From: Jiangella asiatica
GTDB lineage: Bacteria; Actinomycetota; Actinomycetes; Jiangellales; Jiangellaceae
NCBI RefSeq assembly: GCF_004349065.1
Contig: NZ_SMKZ01000006.1
Location: forward strand, 62,001 to 126,000
Direction of reading: 5' to 3'
DNA: 64,000 nt
The position numbers and the translations under genes are program-made. Below the pieces are notes generated by a model that was not told the origin of the DNA, ran no database searches, and worked only from the letters and a program-made list of their open reading frames with translations. Shown here piece after piece: positions 16,139 to 25,114 of this stretch (position 1 is the first letter of the stretch; the number at the start of each line of letters is the position of its first letter).

Positions 16139-18040
16139 ATGACAGGCCTGACCGCCGAACTCGTGGTTGATGGTCGCGCACCGCGGACCCCAGCCCTTGC
16201 CCCGAACGGGCAACTGCTCTGCTACGTCGTCGCTCCCATCAGCCGGACCGGCGACCATCTCGACACCGAACTCTGGCTCCTCGAAACCGACGGCGCCGCC
16301 GCGTCGCGCCGGGCGACCACCGACACCGCAGCGGAGTCCCGACCACGCTGGTCCGTTGACTCGGGCACCCTGTTTTTCCTGTCTGACCGAGCAGACCGAG
16401 GCACCTCGCAGGTGCACCGGCTCACCCTCGCCGACGGCGCGGCGACCGCGTTGACCTGCTGGCGCGCCGGCATCATCGACCACCTGCCGCTCACCGACCC
16501 CAACCTGGTCGCTCTGCTGGCCGAGGACGAGCACACCGAGCAGGACACGCGCCGCGCCCAGGACCGCGACGACGCCATTGTCGTCGGTGAGCGCGAACCG
16601 CGTGCCCGGTTGCGCCTGCTCGACCTGCGCACCGGCCAGGTCACCACCCCGAGCGTGTTCGGCGACCGGCACGTCGTAGAACTGCGGCAACGACCCGACG
16701 GTGGCCCGCTCGCCGTACTCACCCAGGCCAACGCCGACAAGGACTACGGCCCCCGCACCGGCCGACTGCACCTGTTCGATCCCACAACGGGGACCGCGGA
16801 GGACCTCGGACCGGTCGAGGCCGAGGCACACTCGCTGGCTTGGTGGCCGGGCGAGGACGGTTGGCACCTCGGTTACGTAGCCCTCACCCCACCGGTTCTG
16901 CAAGCCGGCACCGCCGTGTTCGACCTGACCGTGGACAGCCACGTCCGGTGTAACCGGACGTCCGGCCTCCCGATGTGCCCCACCGAACTGCACCAGACCG
17001 ATACCGCCCCACTGGTTGTGTTCGCCGACGGCCTGAACACGACCCTGGCCCGACTCGACCACGCCGGCCCCACGACCTTGTCGCAGCACCCCGGACAGCT
17101 CGAGGACCTCGCCACCACACCCACCGGCGAGAAAATCGCGGCACTGACCGGCACCCGATACCAACCCGCGAACGTTCACGTCGGGCCACCAACCGGGCCG
17201 CTGCGGAAGATCACGGACACCCGCCCCGAACTGGACGGCATCATATTCGGCACCCAGCGACCACTGGCCTACCGTGCCGCCGACGGCCTCGATCTGGACG
17301 GTCTGCTCGTATTGCCGGTCGGGAAATCCGCGTCGGATGGCCCGTTCCCGCTCGTCACGATCGTGCACGGAGGCCCCTACGATCGCTACGCCGATCGTTG
17401 CCAGTTGTCCTGGTTCCCCAGCGCGCAGTGGCTGGCCACCGCCGGATACGCGGCGTTCCTGCCCAACCCGCGCGGCGGCCAGGGCCACGGCCACGCCTTC
17501 GCCGCCAGCGTCGCCGGCCGGGTCGGCCGGGAGGAGTGGACCGACATTTTGACCGGCATCGACCTGCTCACTGCCGAGGGCATCGCCGACCCCGATCGGC
17601 TGGGCATCGCCGGCGTAAGCCACGGCGGGTTCATGTCCGCCTGGGCCATCGGGCAGACCGATCGGTTCCGCGCCGCGCTGGTCCTCGCCGGCGTCACCGA
17701 CTGGGGCATGCTTGCCGCGACCGGAGAGAACGGACAGTTCGAGGCCGCGCTCGGCGGCAGCACCGGCTGGTCCGGCATCGGCCCGCACCCGCATGACGCG
17801 GTCAGCCCGATCTCCTTCGCCAGCCGCATCCGCACCCCAGTGCTCATTTTGCACGGCACCGAGGACACCAACGTCCCCCTCAGCCAGGCCGTGTACTTCC
17901 ATCGGGCACTGCGCCACTTCGGCGCCGAGCACGAGTTCGTGATCTACCCCAGGGAGGGCCACTCGATCCGGGAACGCAACCACCAACTCGACGTCCTGCG
18001 CCGGACCCGTGCCTGGTTCGACCGCTGGCTCCAACCCTGA
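16139..18040 (+). CDS. S9 family (prolyl oligopeptidase-like) peptidase
   Basis: 633 residues with an N-terminal beta-propeller (about 1-360) and a C-terminal alpha/beta-hydrolase. The catalytic triad is visible: Ser494 in GVSHGGFMS, Asp576 in HGTEDTNVP and His608 in EGHSIRE. The HGGPYDRYAD motif is the oxyanion region of the S9C (acylaminoacyl-peptidase) group. There is no signal peptide, so a cytoplasmic oligopeptidase or acyl-peptide hydrolase is likely. The gene stands alone, with a decayed insertion sequence directly after its stop. Confidence 0.9.
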   Translation: MTGLTAELVVDGRAPRTPALAPNGQLLCYVVAPISRTGDHLDTELWLLETDGAAASRRATTDTAAESRPRWSVDSGTLFFLSDRADRGTSQVHRLTLADGAATALTCWRAGIIDHLPLTDPNLVALLAEDEHTEQDTRRAQDRDDAIVVGEREPRARLRLLDLRTGQVTTPSVFGDRHVVELRQRPDGGPLAVLTQANADKDYGPRTGRLHLFDPTTGTAEDLGPVEAEAHSLAWWPGEDGWHLGYVALTPPVLQAGTAVFDLTVDSHVRCNRTSGLPMCPTELHQTDTAPLVVFADGLNTTLARLDHAGPTTLSQHPGQLEDLATTPTGEKIAALTGTRYQPANVHVGPPTGPLRKITDTRPELDGIIFGTQRPLAYRAADGLDLDGLLVLPVGKSASDGPFPLVTIVHGGPYDRYADRCQLSWFPSAQWLATAGYAAFLPNPRGGQGHGHAFAASVAGRVGREEWTDILTGIDLLTAEGIADPDRLGIAGVSHGGFMSAWAIGQTDRFRAALVLAGVTDWGMLAATGENGQFEAALGGSTGWSGIGPHPHDAVSPISFASRIRTPVLILHGTEDTNVPLSQAVYFHRALRHFGAEHEFVIYPREGHSIRERNHQLDVLRRTRAWFDRWLQP

Positions 18041-18043
18041 CGG

Positions 18044-19419
18044 GTCTGTCAGGTAAACGGTGTGCGGGTCCGGCGGGGTTCAGCGAGTGGTCCGCTCGAA
18101 CCGGCCTGCGAAGGTGATCGCGAAGGCGTTCAGGGCGGGTTTCCATCTGATCACCCAGCGTGCTCTGCCGCCGCCAGTGGGGTCAAGGGACCGGGTGACG
18201 AGGTACAGGCACTTCAGCGCCGCGGTCTCGTTCGGGAAGTGCCCCCGAGCTCTCACCGCGCGCCGGTATCGGGCGTTGATCGACTCGATCGCGTTCGTGG
18301 TGCAGATCACCCGGCGGATCTCCACGTCGTAGGCCAGGAACGGCACAAACTCGGCCCAGGAGTTCTCCCCCCAACCTGATGATCGCCGGATACCGTCCGC
18401 CTCACTGGTCAGCGAACTCGGTGAACCGCTGCTCCGCCGCAGCTTCGGACGGGGCGGTATAGACGGGGCGAAGGGCTTTTGACGATCGCGTCGCGGTGCT
18501 GCCTTCCGGCATAGCGGAAGCTGGTGCGGATCAGGTGCAGGATGCACTGCTGGACAACTGTGTGTAGCCAGGTGGTCGTGATCGACTCCGCCAGCCCCTT
18601 GAGCCCGTCGCACACGGCGATAAGCACATCGGTGACACTCCGGTTCTCCAACTCCGAGAACACCTGCAGCCAGAACCGGGCACCCTCGCCCCCGGTCCCC
18701 GGCCCAGATGCCCAGGATCTCCCGCTCACCGTTCACGGTGACGCCTATGACGACGTAGAACGGGGGGTCGCGCACCTGGCCATCACGGACCTTGACCACG
18801 ATCGTGTCGACGAAGATCACCGGGTAGATCGGACCAGCGGGCGCGAAGACCCATTCGGCCAGCTCGCCGGTTACCCTTCTCGGTGATCTTCGAGATGGTG
18901 TCCTTGGACACCTTGGCCCCGGAGACCTCGTCAAAGTGCGCGGCGATCTCACCGGTCGTCAGTTCCTCGGGCGCTGAGGAAGAGCACGATCTGGTCGATA
19001 CCGTCCAGGCGCCGCTCGCGCTTGGGCACAATGACCGGCTCCAACGAGCCGTCCCGGTCCCGGGGAACCTCGATCTCGACCGGGCCGATTTCAGTCAGCA
19101 CCGTCTTCGACCTGGTGCCGTTGCCGATGTTCGAGTCCATCGGTGTCTGGCCGTGTTCGTGGCCCAGGTGCTCAGTCAGCTCGGCCTCCAAGGCCGTTTC
19201 CCGCACCTGTTTCGTCAACCCCGACAGCAGCCCACCCGGGCCGACGAGGCTCACGCCCTGCTCCTTGGCCTGGGCGAGCAGCCGCGCGGCCAGGTCCTTC
19301 TGATCGATGATCTCTCCGGTCACGGGATCGATCATCTCGTCCAGCGTCTCGGTCGCATCAGCCACGGCCATCTCCTCTCGGATCAGGCCAGACCCTTACA
19401 CACCGCTATTCAGACAGTC
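18044..19419 (-). mobile_element. Decayed IS256-family insertion sequence
   Basis: About 1.38 kb. The ends carry imperfect inverted repeats of roughly 21 bases (18044-18064 against the complement of 19399-19419, about 15 of 21 identical, with CGGTGTG conserved). The size and the single Mutator-type transposase reading toward 18044 fit IS256. No clean 8-bp target duplication is visible, consistent with age. The left end lies 3 bases after the S9 peptidase stop. Confidence 0.75.
18080..19371 (-). pseudogene. IS256-family (Mutator) transposase, multiply frameshifted
   Basis: Pieces of one transposase lie in successive frames. The N-terminus is at 19371-18950 (MAVADATETLDEMIDPVTG...EIEVPRDRDGSLEPVIVPKRERRLDGID). 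Next come LTTGEIAAHFDEVSGAKVSKDTISKITEK in another frame, PVIFVDTIVVKVRDGQV...GEREILGIWAGD in a third, a segment with SVTDVLIAVCDGLKGL, and the C-terminus with NAIESINARYRRAVRARGHFPNE. The DDE Asp residues are in FVDTI and AVCDGLKG. At least four shifts of frame make it inactive. Confidence 0.88.
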
Positions 19420-19490
19420 TCTGGTGAGGGCGCTTCGGTGACCGATCGCGGGGGTCGCACCGCCAGCGCCGGCGTGTACCGTACGAAGGC

Positions 19491-19799
19491 ATGTGTACCG
19501 GCTGCTTCACGCAGGTTGACGCGATGATCGTGCAGGGGACGGTGGCCGCACTGCTCGCCCGGGCCGGGTGGACGCGGGCGCGCGACCGGATCGCCGGCCG
19601 CGACGCGCACGACCGCCGTCGGGAGGCCTACCAGGAGAACGCGGAGTTCCTCGCCGGGCTGGGCCACGAGCCCTCCGCCGTCCTGGGCCCGCGGCCGGTG
19701 CGCGACCCGTCCGCCGAGGTGCTCGAGCCCGCCGTGGTTTGGCCCGAGCCGGCCGTCCGACGCGGCCCGTCCACCGGGACCGTCGGCGTTGTCGGCTGA
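19491..19799 (+). CDS. Small hypothetical protein
   Basis: 102 residues starting MCTGCFTQVDAMIVQGTVAALLARAGW. The N-terminal CxxC and a short hydrophobic stretch are the only features. It begins 72 bases after the decayed IS and its 3' end overlaps the next small gene, suggesting it is the first of a three-gene operon of membrane proteins. I do not recognise the family, and the Shine-Dalgarno is weak. Confidence 0.5.
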   Translation: MCTGCFTQVDAMIVQGTVAALLARAGWTRARDRIAGRDAHDRRREAYQENAEFLAGLGHEPSAVLGPRPVRDPSAEVLEPAVVWPEPAVRRGPSTGTVGVVG

Positions 19800-20010
19800 C
19801 ACCCGAGACCCCGGCCGGCGTCCGCCACCCCGCCTCGGCCTGGCCTGGTACGCACTCGCGCTGATGGCGTACGTCGTCGCCGGGTACTTCTACAAGCCGG
19901 TCCTGATGAACTGGACGCTCGGGCCGCTGTTCCTGCTCGCCGCCCTGTACGTGGTGCCGACGGTGGGCCGCGCGGCGTGGTCGCGGCTGCGGACGGGACA
20001 GTCGTCGTGA
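19789..20010 (+). CDS. Small two-helix membrane protein
   Basis: 73 residues with two hydrophobic segments (about residues 18-36 and 42-60) and a basic tail. The start is a TTG at 19789 overlapping the previous gene, and its TGA overlaps the GTG of the next (GTGA), so it is read in a coupled operon. Function is unknown. Confidence 0.5.
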   Translation: MSADTRDPGRRPPPRLGLAWYALALMAYVVAGYFYKPVLMNWTLGPLFLLAALYVVPTVGRAAWSRLRTGQSS

Positions 20011-20870
20011 GCTGGGCGGCCCACGAGTTCGAGCTGTACTTCATCCAGAAGCACGTCGGCACGAAGGCGTCGTTCCTGGCCGTCGTCGTCGGTACGCAGC
20101 TGCCCGACGCGCTGACGAAGTCGTTCGTCTACGCCGCCGACGACACCGCCCACTTCCACCGCGGCTGGCCGGGCGTCGGCTTCACCCACTCGCTGATGTT
20201 CGGCGTGGTCGTCGCGGCGCTGGTGCTGGCGTTGACCAGGAGCCGCGGCTGGGCCCTGGGCATCCTGGTTGGGCACTGGGCACACGTGTTGACCGACATC
20301 GCGGACACCGCCGGCGTCATGTTGTTCTTCCCGTTCTCGACCGAACCGATCACCATCAGCATGTGGAAACACGCCGCCGTCGAGGGCAGATACGGCGACG
20401 CCGCCGCCTACTACAGCAGCCTCGGCGGTGTCTGGGACCTGTTCTGGTTGGTCGTGATGCTGGTCTTCGCCTGGCGGACGCTGACGCCCAGCTACTTCCG
20501 CGCCGTGGTGGTCCCCGCGGACCCGCACGTCTGGGGCTGGTTGCACCGCACGTTTCGGCTGCCGGAGCGCGCGCTGCTGCTGATCTACCAAGGGCTGCTG
20601 TTCTACGGCATCGGCCGCATGGTCACCTGGTTCCTCTACGCCAGGTTCGACGCGCGCACGCCGTTCGAGCCGTTCTGGGGCGGGCCAGGGTACATCGCGG
20701 GCAACGACATCTCCGACGCCGGCCTCGCGGAGGTGCTCGTGCGCACGGTGATCGGCGCGGTGCTCTTCGCGGGCTTCCTGTGGCTGTGCTGGCGGACGTT
20801 CGGGCGGCGGCTCTGGGCCCGCGGCTACGACGTACCCGCGGCGGCGGAGCCCTTGCGCGCCAGCACGTAG
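20007..20870 (+). CDS. YdjM-like membrane-bound metal-dependent hydrolase family protein
   Basis: 287 residues with several membrane segments. The N-terminal SWAAHEFELYFIQKHVGTKASFLAVVVGTQLPDALTKSF, the FHRGWPGVGFTHSLMFGV segment and GHWAHVLTDIADTAG give the His/Asp pattern of the YdjM/DUF457 family of putative inner-membrane hydrolases. A start at 20007 (GTGA overlap) makes the protein begin right at this conserved block. The 3' end overlaps the convergent methyltransferase gene by 46 bases. Confidence 0.75.
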   Translation: MSWAAHEFELYFIQKHVGTKASFLAVVVGTQLPDALTKSFVYAADDTAHFHRGWPGVGFTHSLMFGVVVAALVLALTRSRGWALGILVGHWAHVLTDIADTAGVMLFFPFSTEPITISMWKHAAVEGRYGDAAAYYSSLGGVWDLFWLVVMLVFAWRTLTPSYFRAVVVPADPHVWGWLHRTFRLPERALLLIYQGLLFYGIGRMVTWFLYARFDARTPFEPFWGGPGYIAGNDISDAGLAEVLVRTVIGAVLFAGFLWLCWRTFGRRLWARGYDVPAAAEPLRAST

Positions 20871-21502
20871 GCCTGCGGCGTCTTCTCCGGCCCTTCCGGC
20901 TCGCGCACCAGCGTGGAAAGCGCCAGAACTCCCGCCTCGGCGAGCATGCTCGTGACGCCGTCGGGCAGCAGCCGGTAGGCGTGCAGCGACACCTCGTGGC
21001 CGTAGCCGTGCTGGATGTGGAGCTTCTCGTCGCCGACCTGGAATGCGAGGAGCAGATGGCCTCCGGGCGCGAGCACCCGGGCGAACTCCGCGAACACGAC
21101 CGGCAGCAGCCCCGGCGGGGTGTGGATGACCGAGTACCACGCGACCACGCCGCCCAGGGCGCCGTCGTCGACTGCCAGCTCGGACATGGTGCCGACGGAG
21201 AACTCCAGGCCCGGGTGGTCGCGCCGGGCCTGCTCGATCATGCCGGGGGACAGGTCGACGCCGGACGCCGTCAGCCCGAGGGACGCCAGATGTGCCGTCA
21301 CCCGGCCCGGGCCGCATCCGACATCGGCGACCGGCCGGACCGCGTCGTCGGCCAGGACCAGCTCGGCGAACGCGGACAGCATGGCGCGGTCGAACGGCTT
21401 GCCGGCGAGCTCGTCGCGCAGCACGTCGGCGTAGGCGGCGGCGACGGTGTCGTAGGCGGCCCGGGTGGCGGTCAGGTACGGCGGCTCGGCGGGGCGGGTC
21501 AT
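20825..21502 (-). CDS. Class I SAM-dependent methyltransferase
   Basis: 225 residues. Motif I is VADVGCGPGRVTAHLASLGLTASGVDLSPGMI (about residues 51-82), and further methyltransferase strands follow (GGVVAWYSVIHTPP, FARVLAPGGHLLLAF). The substrate is unknown. The ATG at 21502 is chosen because a longer upstream frame to 21766 reads as low-complexity Arg/Ser-rich sequence that shadows the opposite strand of the neighbouring gene. Confidence 0.9.
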   Translation of the reverse strand: MTRPAEPPYLTATRAAYDTVAAAYADVLRDELAGKPFDRAMLSAFAELVLADDAVRPVADVGCGPGRVTAHLASLGLTASGVDLSPGMIEQARRDHPGLEFSVGTMSELAVDDGALGGVVAWYSVIHTPPGLLPVVFAEFARVLAPGGHLLLAFQVGDEKLHIQHGYGHEVSLHAYRLLPDGVTSMLAEAGVLALSTLVREPEGPEKTPQAYVLARKGSAAAGTS

Positions 21503-21542
21503 GCCCGGGACGTTAGCCGCCGGGTCCGACAGGCTCGGTCGG

Positions 21543-22283
21543 CTAGAGGCGCAGGGTCGCGGCGACCGGCCAATGGTCCGACGGCAGCCGGCCGCCGGGC
21601 CGCTCGTAGGCGACCGCCGCGTCCTCGACCGTCCAGTGCGGGCTGACGAGGATGTGGTCGATGGTCGGGCCGTCGTGCCGGCCGGAGAAGCGGTGCGTGG
21701 TGCCGCCCTCGATGGGGACCCGGCGCAACCCGACCGCCTCCAGCGGGCCGAGCACGTCGCTCTCATCGGGCGTGGCGTTCAGGTCACCGAGCACCACCGC
21801 CGGCAGTCCGAGGTCCATCCAACCGGCGAGTTGCTCGGCGCTGGTGAGCCGGTTGGCCTCGATGCGCTCGTCCAGGTGGGTGTTGGCGACGACGAACTCG
21901 GCGCCGGACCGCTCGTCGCGGCAGCGCAGCATCGTAGCGATCCGCGGGAACGAGGCGCCAGGCAGGCGGTTGCCCGGGGTCGCCGGCGACGGCCCGAACC
22001 AGGCGGTGCGATGGTCACGGACGGTCAACCGCGGGTCGGTCACCGCGATCGGGCACTGCTCGCCGGAGCGGCCGCCGTTTCGGCCCTGCCCGTGCCAGCG
22101 CTCGCCGGGGAGCCGTCGATCCAGGTAGCGGCGCTGGAAGTCGTAGACCTCCTGGAGTCCCAGCACGTCCGCGTCCAGCGCGTCGATGGCGGCGGCGGTC
22201 GCGCTACGGCGGAACGGCCAGGAGTTCAGCCAGTCGAACCCCCAGCCGTTGCGGATGTTGAACGTCGCGAAGCGCAGCATCAC
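21543..22283 (-). CDS. Endonuclease/exonuclease/phosphatase family protein
   Basis: 246 residues with LRFATFNIRNG at the N-terminus, DVLGLQEVYDFQRRYL, NTHLDERIEANRLTSAEQLAGW, VVLGDLNATPDE and SDHWPVAATL, all in the order expected for the EEP fold with its Asn, Glu, Asp/Asn and Asp-His metal and catalytic residues. It resembles the secreted or cytoplasmic phosphodiesterases often annotated this way, but no signal peptide is present. The methyltransferase gene lies 40 bases downstream on the same strand. Confidence 0.9.
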   Translation of the reverse strand: MMLRFATFNIRNGWGFDWLNSWPFRRSATAAAIDALDADVLGLQEVYDFQRRYLDRRLPGERWHGQGRNGGRSGEQCPIAVTDPRLTVRDHRTAWFGPSPATPGNRLPGASFPRIATMLRCRDERSGAEFVVANTHLDERIEANRLTSAEQLAGWMDLGLPAVVLGDLNATPDESDVLGPLEAVGLRRVPIEGGTTHRFSGRHDGPTIDHILVSPHWTVEDAAVAYERPGGRLPSDHWPVAATLRL

Positions 22284-22421
22284 CCCCGCATCGAAGCACG
22301 TCCGGACCCGCCGCGTCCGCCCCGCCGGACCGCGAACCTGAACCCGTCGCCGTCGGGCGCCGATGAATTCGCGCGACTCTGTCGGTCGGTACGGGCAAAA
22401 TCACCGAGGGAGGACCTGACG

Positions 22422-23813
22422 ATGACCGAAGGGCAAGCCGGCGGCGGCAGCGGACGTTCGCTGCCCCGTGCCCTGACTCCGTTCCGGACCGCGGCCTACC
22501 GCCGGCTCGCCCTGGCCCTCGTGCTGTCCAGCTTCGCCTCCGGCGTGTGGATCGTTGCCCAGGTGTGGGAGGTCATCCGCATAGGCGGCGGTCCGGCCCA
22601 GCTCTCCGTGGTCACGACGGCGTCGGCCATCGGGGTGCTGCTACCGGCGCTGCTGGCCGGAGTGGTGGCCGACCGCGTGCCGCAGAAGTCCATCCTGCTC
22701 TGCGTCGCCTCGGTCGAGCTGGGCGGTATGGCACTGGTCGCCGCACTGTCGCTCACCGACACCACCGAACTCTGGCACCTGGCCGTCGTCGCGTTCGCCA
22801 CCGGCATGGGCATGGCCTTCTACTACCCGGCCTACTCCGCGTGGCTGCCGGCGCTGGTCCCCGAGTCCGACCTCATGGCGGTCAACGGTTTCGAGGGCAT
22901 GGTCCGGCCGACCATCGGTCAGGCGCTCGGCCCGGCCGTCGCCGGCGCCGTCGTGGGCGCGGTCAACCCCGGCGCTGCCGTCGGCGTCGCCGCCACCGCC
23001 GCGGCGCTCGGCCTGGCCGCACTCACGGTCGTGCCGAAGACACCGGTCCGCCGGGAGCTTCCCGCCCAGACCGCCGCGCACCCCGTCAAGACGGCGCTGG
23101 CCGACGTCCGCGAGGGCTTCGTCTACATGTGGCGCACGCCGTGGCTACTCGCGACGCTGCTGTTCGCGAGCATCATGATCCTGGTCATGATGGGCCCGCT
23201 CGAGGTACTCATTCCGTTCCTGCTCAAGGACCGCCTCGGCGGCGGCCCCGGTGACCACGCCTGGGTCATGGGCGCGTACGGCGTCGGCGGCGCCGTCGGG
23301 TCGCTGGCCATGGCGTCGGTGAAGATGCCGCGCCGCTACCTCACGCTGATGAACCTCATGTGGGGTGTGGGCTGCCTGCCGCTGGTGGTCATCGGCATCG
23401 CCAACGCGATCTGGATCGTGGTCGCGTCGGCGTTCGTGGCCGGCGTGCTGTTCGCAGCGCCCATGGTCATCTGGGGCACCCTGCTGCAGCGGCGCGTCCC
23501 GCCGGCCCTGCTCGGCCGGGTGGCCAGCCTCGACTTCTTCGTGTCGATCTCCCTGATGCCGGTGTCGATGGCGCTGGCCGGTCCGATCTCCGAGGCGCTC
23601 GGGCTGCGCACCACGTTCCTCATCGCCGGTGTCGTGCCGGTCGTCGTCGCCGTGGTGGCGATCATCTGGGCCAAGCTCCCCGCCGACGAGCTCGCCCATC
23701 CCCTGCGCGATGGCCCCGAGCCGGGCCCGGACACTGCCCCGGACGCCAGCGCCGGTGCCGAGCCTGACGCCGACGTCGGGCCTGCCCTGGCCGACGAGCC
23801 GACGCTGGTCTGA
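22422..23813 (+). CDS. MFS transporter (enterobactin-exporter-like, EntS type)
   Basis: 463 residues, about 12 membrane segments, with a Pro/Asp/Ala-rich cytoplasmic tail of about 35 residues. The loop motif GVVADRVPQKSILL and the ALVPESDLMAVNGFEGMVRPTIGQALGPAVAGAV segment match the EntS/MFS_3 branch, whose members export siderophores, macrolides or other small molecules. GGGAGGACC precedes the ATG. The gene is monocistronic here, and the substrate is unknown. Confidence 0.85.
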   Translation: MTEGQAGGGSGRSLPRALTPFRTAAYRRLALALVLSSFASGVWIVAQVWEVIRIGGGPAQLSVVTTASAIGVLLPALLAGVVADRVPQKSILLCVASVELGGMALVAALSLTDTTELWHLAVVAFATGMGMAFYYPAYSAWLPALVPESDLMAVNGFEGMVRPTIGQALGPAVAGAVVGAVNPGAAVGVAATAAALGLAALTVVPKTPVRRELPAQTAAHPVKTALADVREGFVYMWRTPWLLATLLFASIMILVMMGPLEVLIPFLLKDRLGGGPGDHAWVMGAYGVGGAVGSLAMASVKMPRRYLTLMNLMWGVGCLPLVVIGIANAIWIVVASAFVAGVLFAAPMVIWGTLLQRRVPPALLGRVASLDFFVSISLMPVSMALAGPISEALGLRTTFLIAGVVPVVVAVVAIIWAKLPADELAHPLRDGPEPGPDTAPDASAGAEPDADVGPALADEPTLV

Positions 23814-24193
23814 CCCGCCTCCCGAGACCCTCGCCGCTGTCGCTGTTGACCCGCCCCGGCGTCGACCTATTGGGGCAGCTGATATGGGGGACGGCGCGAG
23901 TGTGGGCACGGTTCCCGGCCCGCTGTGCTTCGTGATCATCAACGATCGCTGACATCACGAGGATTGTGCGTGCCCCACCATGCTTGTAGGCCTGGGTGGG
24001 GGCGGCAACGCCTGGTGATGTACCGGATCGTTGATGATCATTGCGGCCGTGGTGTGTATCGGCGCTCGTGGCCAATGCGTGGAGCAGCGGCGGAGCGAGG
24101 GCTGGTCAGGGGCAGTGTGCGGTAGTCGGGTGGCCGGATCCGGACAGTTTCGGCGTTGACAGGCTTCCGCGGCCGACTCTACGCTCGCCGCAA
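23814..24193. other. Intergenic region with a long imperfect palindrome
   Basis: The 467 bases from the MFS stop to the IclR start hold no gene. Their notable contents are the inverted-repeat element at 23933-24040 and the operator palindrome at 24194-24212. Confidence 0.6.
23933..24040. repeat. TGATCATCAACGATC inverted-repeat element
   Basis: The left arm starts TGATCATCAACGATC (23933-23947) and continues to CATCAC. The right arm ends GATCGTTGATGATCA (24026-24040). The outer 15 bases are perfectly complementary, and inner similarity (ACATCAC against GTGATGT) extends each arm to about 25 bases around a loop of some 55 bases. The outer core is shared with the palindrome at 35563-35612, so it is one member of a dispersed family. 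Confidence 0.75.
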
Positions 24194-24212
24194 TGTCGAA
24201 CGTCATTCGACA
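24194..24212. promoter_or_regulatory. IclR-type operator
   Basis: TGTCGAA-CGTCA-TTCGACA is a perfect inverted repeat with 7-base arms, 68 bases before the IclR start. Its position and form fit an autoregulatory IclR site, possibly controlling the whole downstream operon. Confidence 0.65.
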
Positions 24213-24280
24213 ATGCCGAACAGGTGCGAAGAGTCAGCTGATCAGCCTCGCGAAGGCGACGAGCGGAACGGACGCGATCC

Positions 24281-25114
24281 ATGTCTGAGAACGACGGTCC
24301 CCGCCTGGCCGACGCGCCGCGCCCGGAGCCGCGCACGGCGATCCAAGCGCTCGACCGGACCATGGCTCTGCTCGACGTGGTCGCGGACGCGGGCTCGCAC
24401 GGGGTCGCGTTGCGTGACCTGGCCGAGCGGGTGGGGCTGCCGGCCTCGACGGCGCGGACGCTGTTGGCGTCGCTGGTCACGCACGGGTTGGTCGCGCAGC
24501 ATGCCGGCAGCCGCCAGTATCTGCTGGGCTCGCGGTTCTTCGAGCTCAACCGCCGGTTCGTGATGCAGACGGACCTGTCCGCGACGGCCGCGCCGGTGCT
24601 GCGGTCGCTGTGGGAGCGCACCGAGGAGACGGTGCATCTGGCGGTGCTGCACGGCTCGCGGCGGGTGGACATCGCGGTGCTGGTCAGCCCGCAGCTTCTC
24701 ACGATCGACCCCACGTCGGCGCGGTTCGTCGACGCGTCGGCCACACCGCTGTACCGGACCGCGGCGGGCAAGGTGCTGTTCGCCGGGATGCCGCGGCCCG
24801 AACGGCTGACCATGCTGCGCTCCGCGCCGTGGCGCGACGAGCATCCCCGTGACGAGGGCGAGCTCATGGACAGCATGGACGACATCGCGCGCAGCGGCTA
24901 CGCCACCAACATCGAGGAGGAGGCGCCGGGTGTCTGCGGCGTCGCCGCGCCGGTACGTGACCACACCGGCCGCGTCGTCGCGGCGGTGTGCGCGGGCTAC
25001 CCGGCGGTGCGGCACACGGAGGCGCACGCCGCGACGTTGCGTGACGAGGTCGTCGACGCCGCCGCGGAGCTGTCGCTGCTGCTCGGCGCGGACCCGGGTG
25101 TGGTGAGCGCATGA
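24281..25114 (+). CDS. IclR-family transcriptional regulator
   Basis: 277 residues. The N-terminal winged helix (IQALDRTMALLDVVADAGSHGVALRDLAERVGLPASTARTLLASLVTHGLV) is followed by the IclR effector domain with EETVHLAVLHG, YRTAAGKVLFAGMP and the C-terminal EEEAPGVCGVAAPVRDHTGRVVAAVCAGYP. It heads an operon in which each stop overlaps the next start, up to the second permease, so it probably responds to a metabolite of the imported sugar. Confidence 0.92.
   Translation: MSENDGPRLADAPRPEPRTAIQALDRTMALLDVVADAGSHGVALRDLAERVGLPASTARTLLASLVTHGLVAQHAGSRQYLLGSRFFELNRRFVMQTDLSATAAPVLRSLWERTEETVHLAVLHGSRRVDIAVLVSPQLLTIDPTSARFVDASATPLYRTAAGKVLFAGMPRPERLTMLRSAPWRDEHPRDEGELMDSMDDIARSGYATNIEEEAPGVCGVAAPVRDHTGRVVAAVCAGYPAVRHTEAHAATLRDEVVDAAAELSLLLGADPGVVSA

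Noticed and set aside
15718-16142. Plus-strand frames in the gap before the S9 peptidase, one with a hydrophobic helix
   Set aside because: The frames are rich in Arg, Ser and Cys, overlap one another and lack Shine-Dalgarno sites. One helix alone is not enough.
21503-21766. N-terminal extension of the methyltransferase
   Set aside because: The added sequence is Arg/Ser-rich and lies over the EEP gene on the same strand in another frame.
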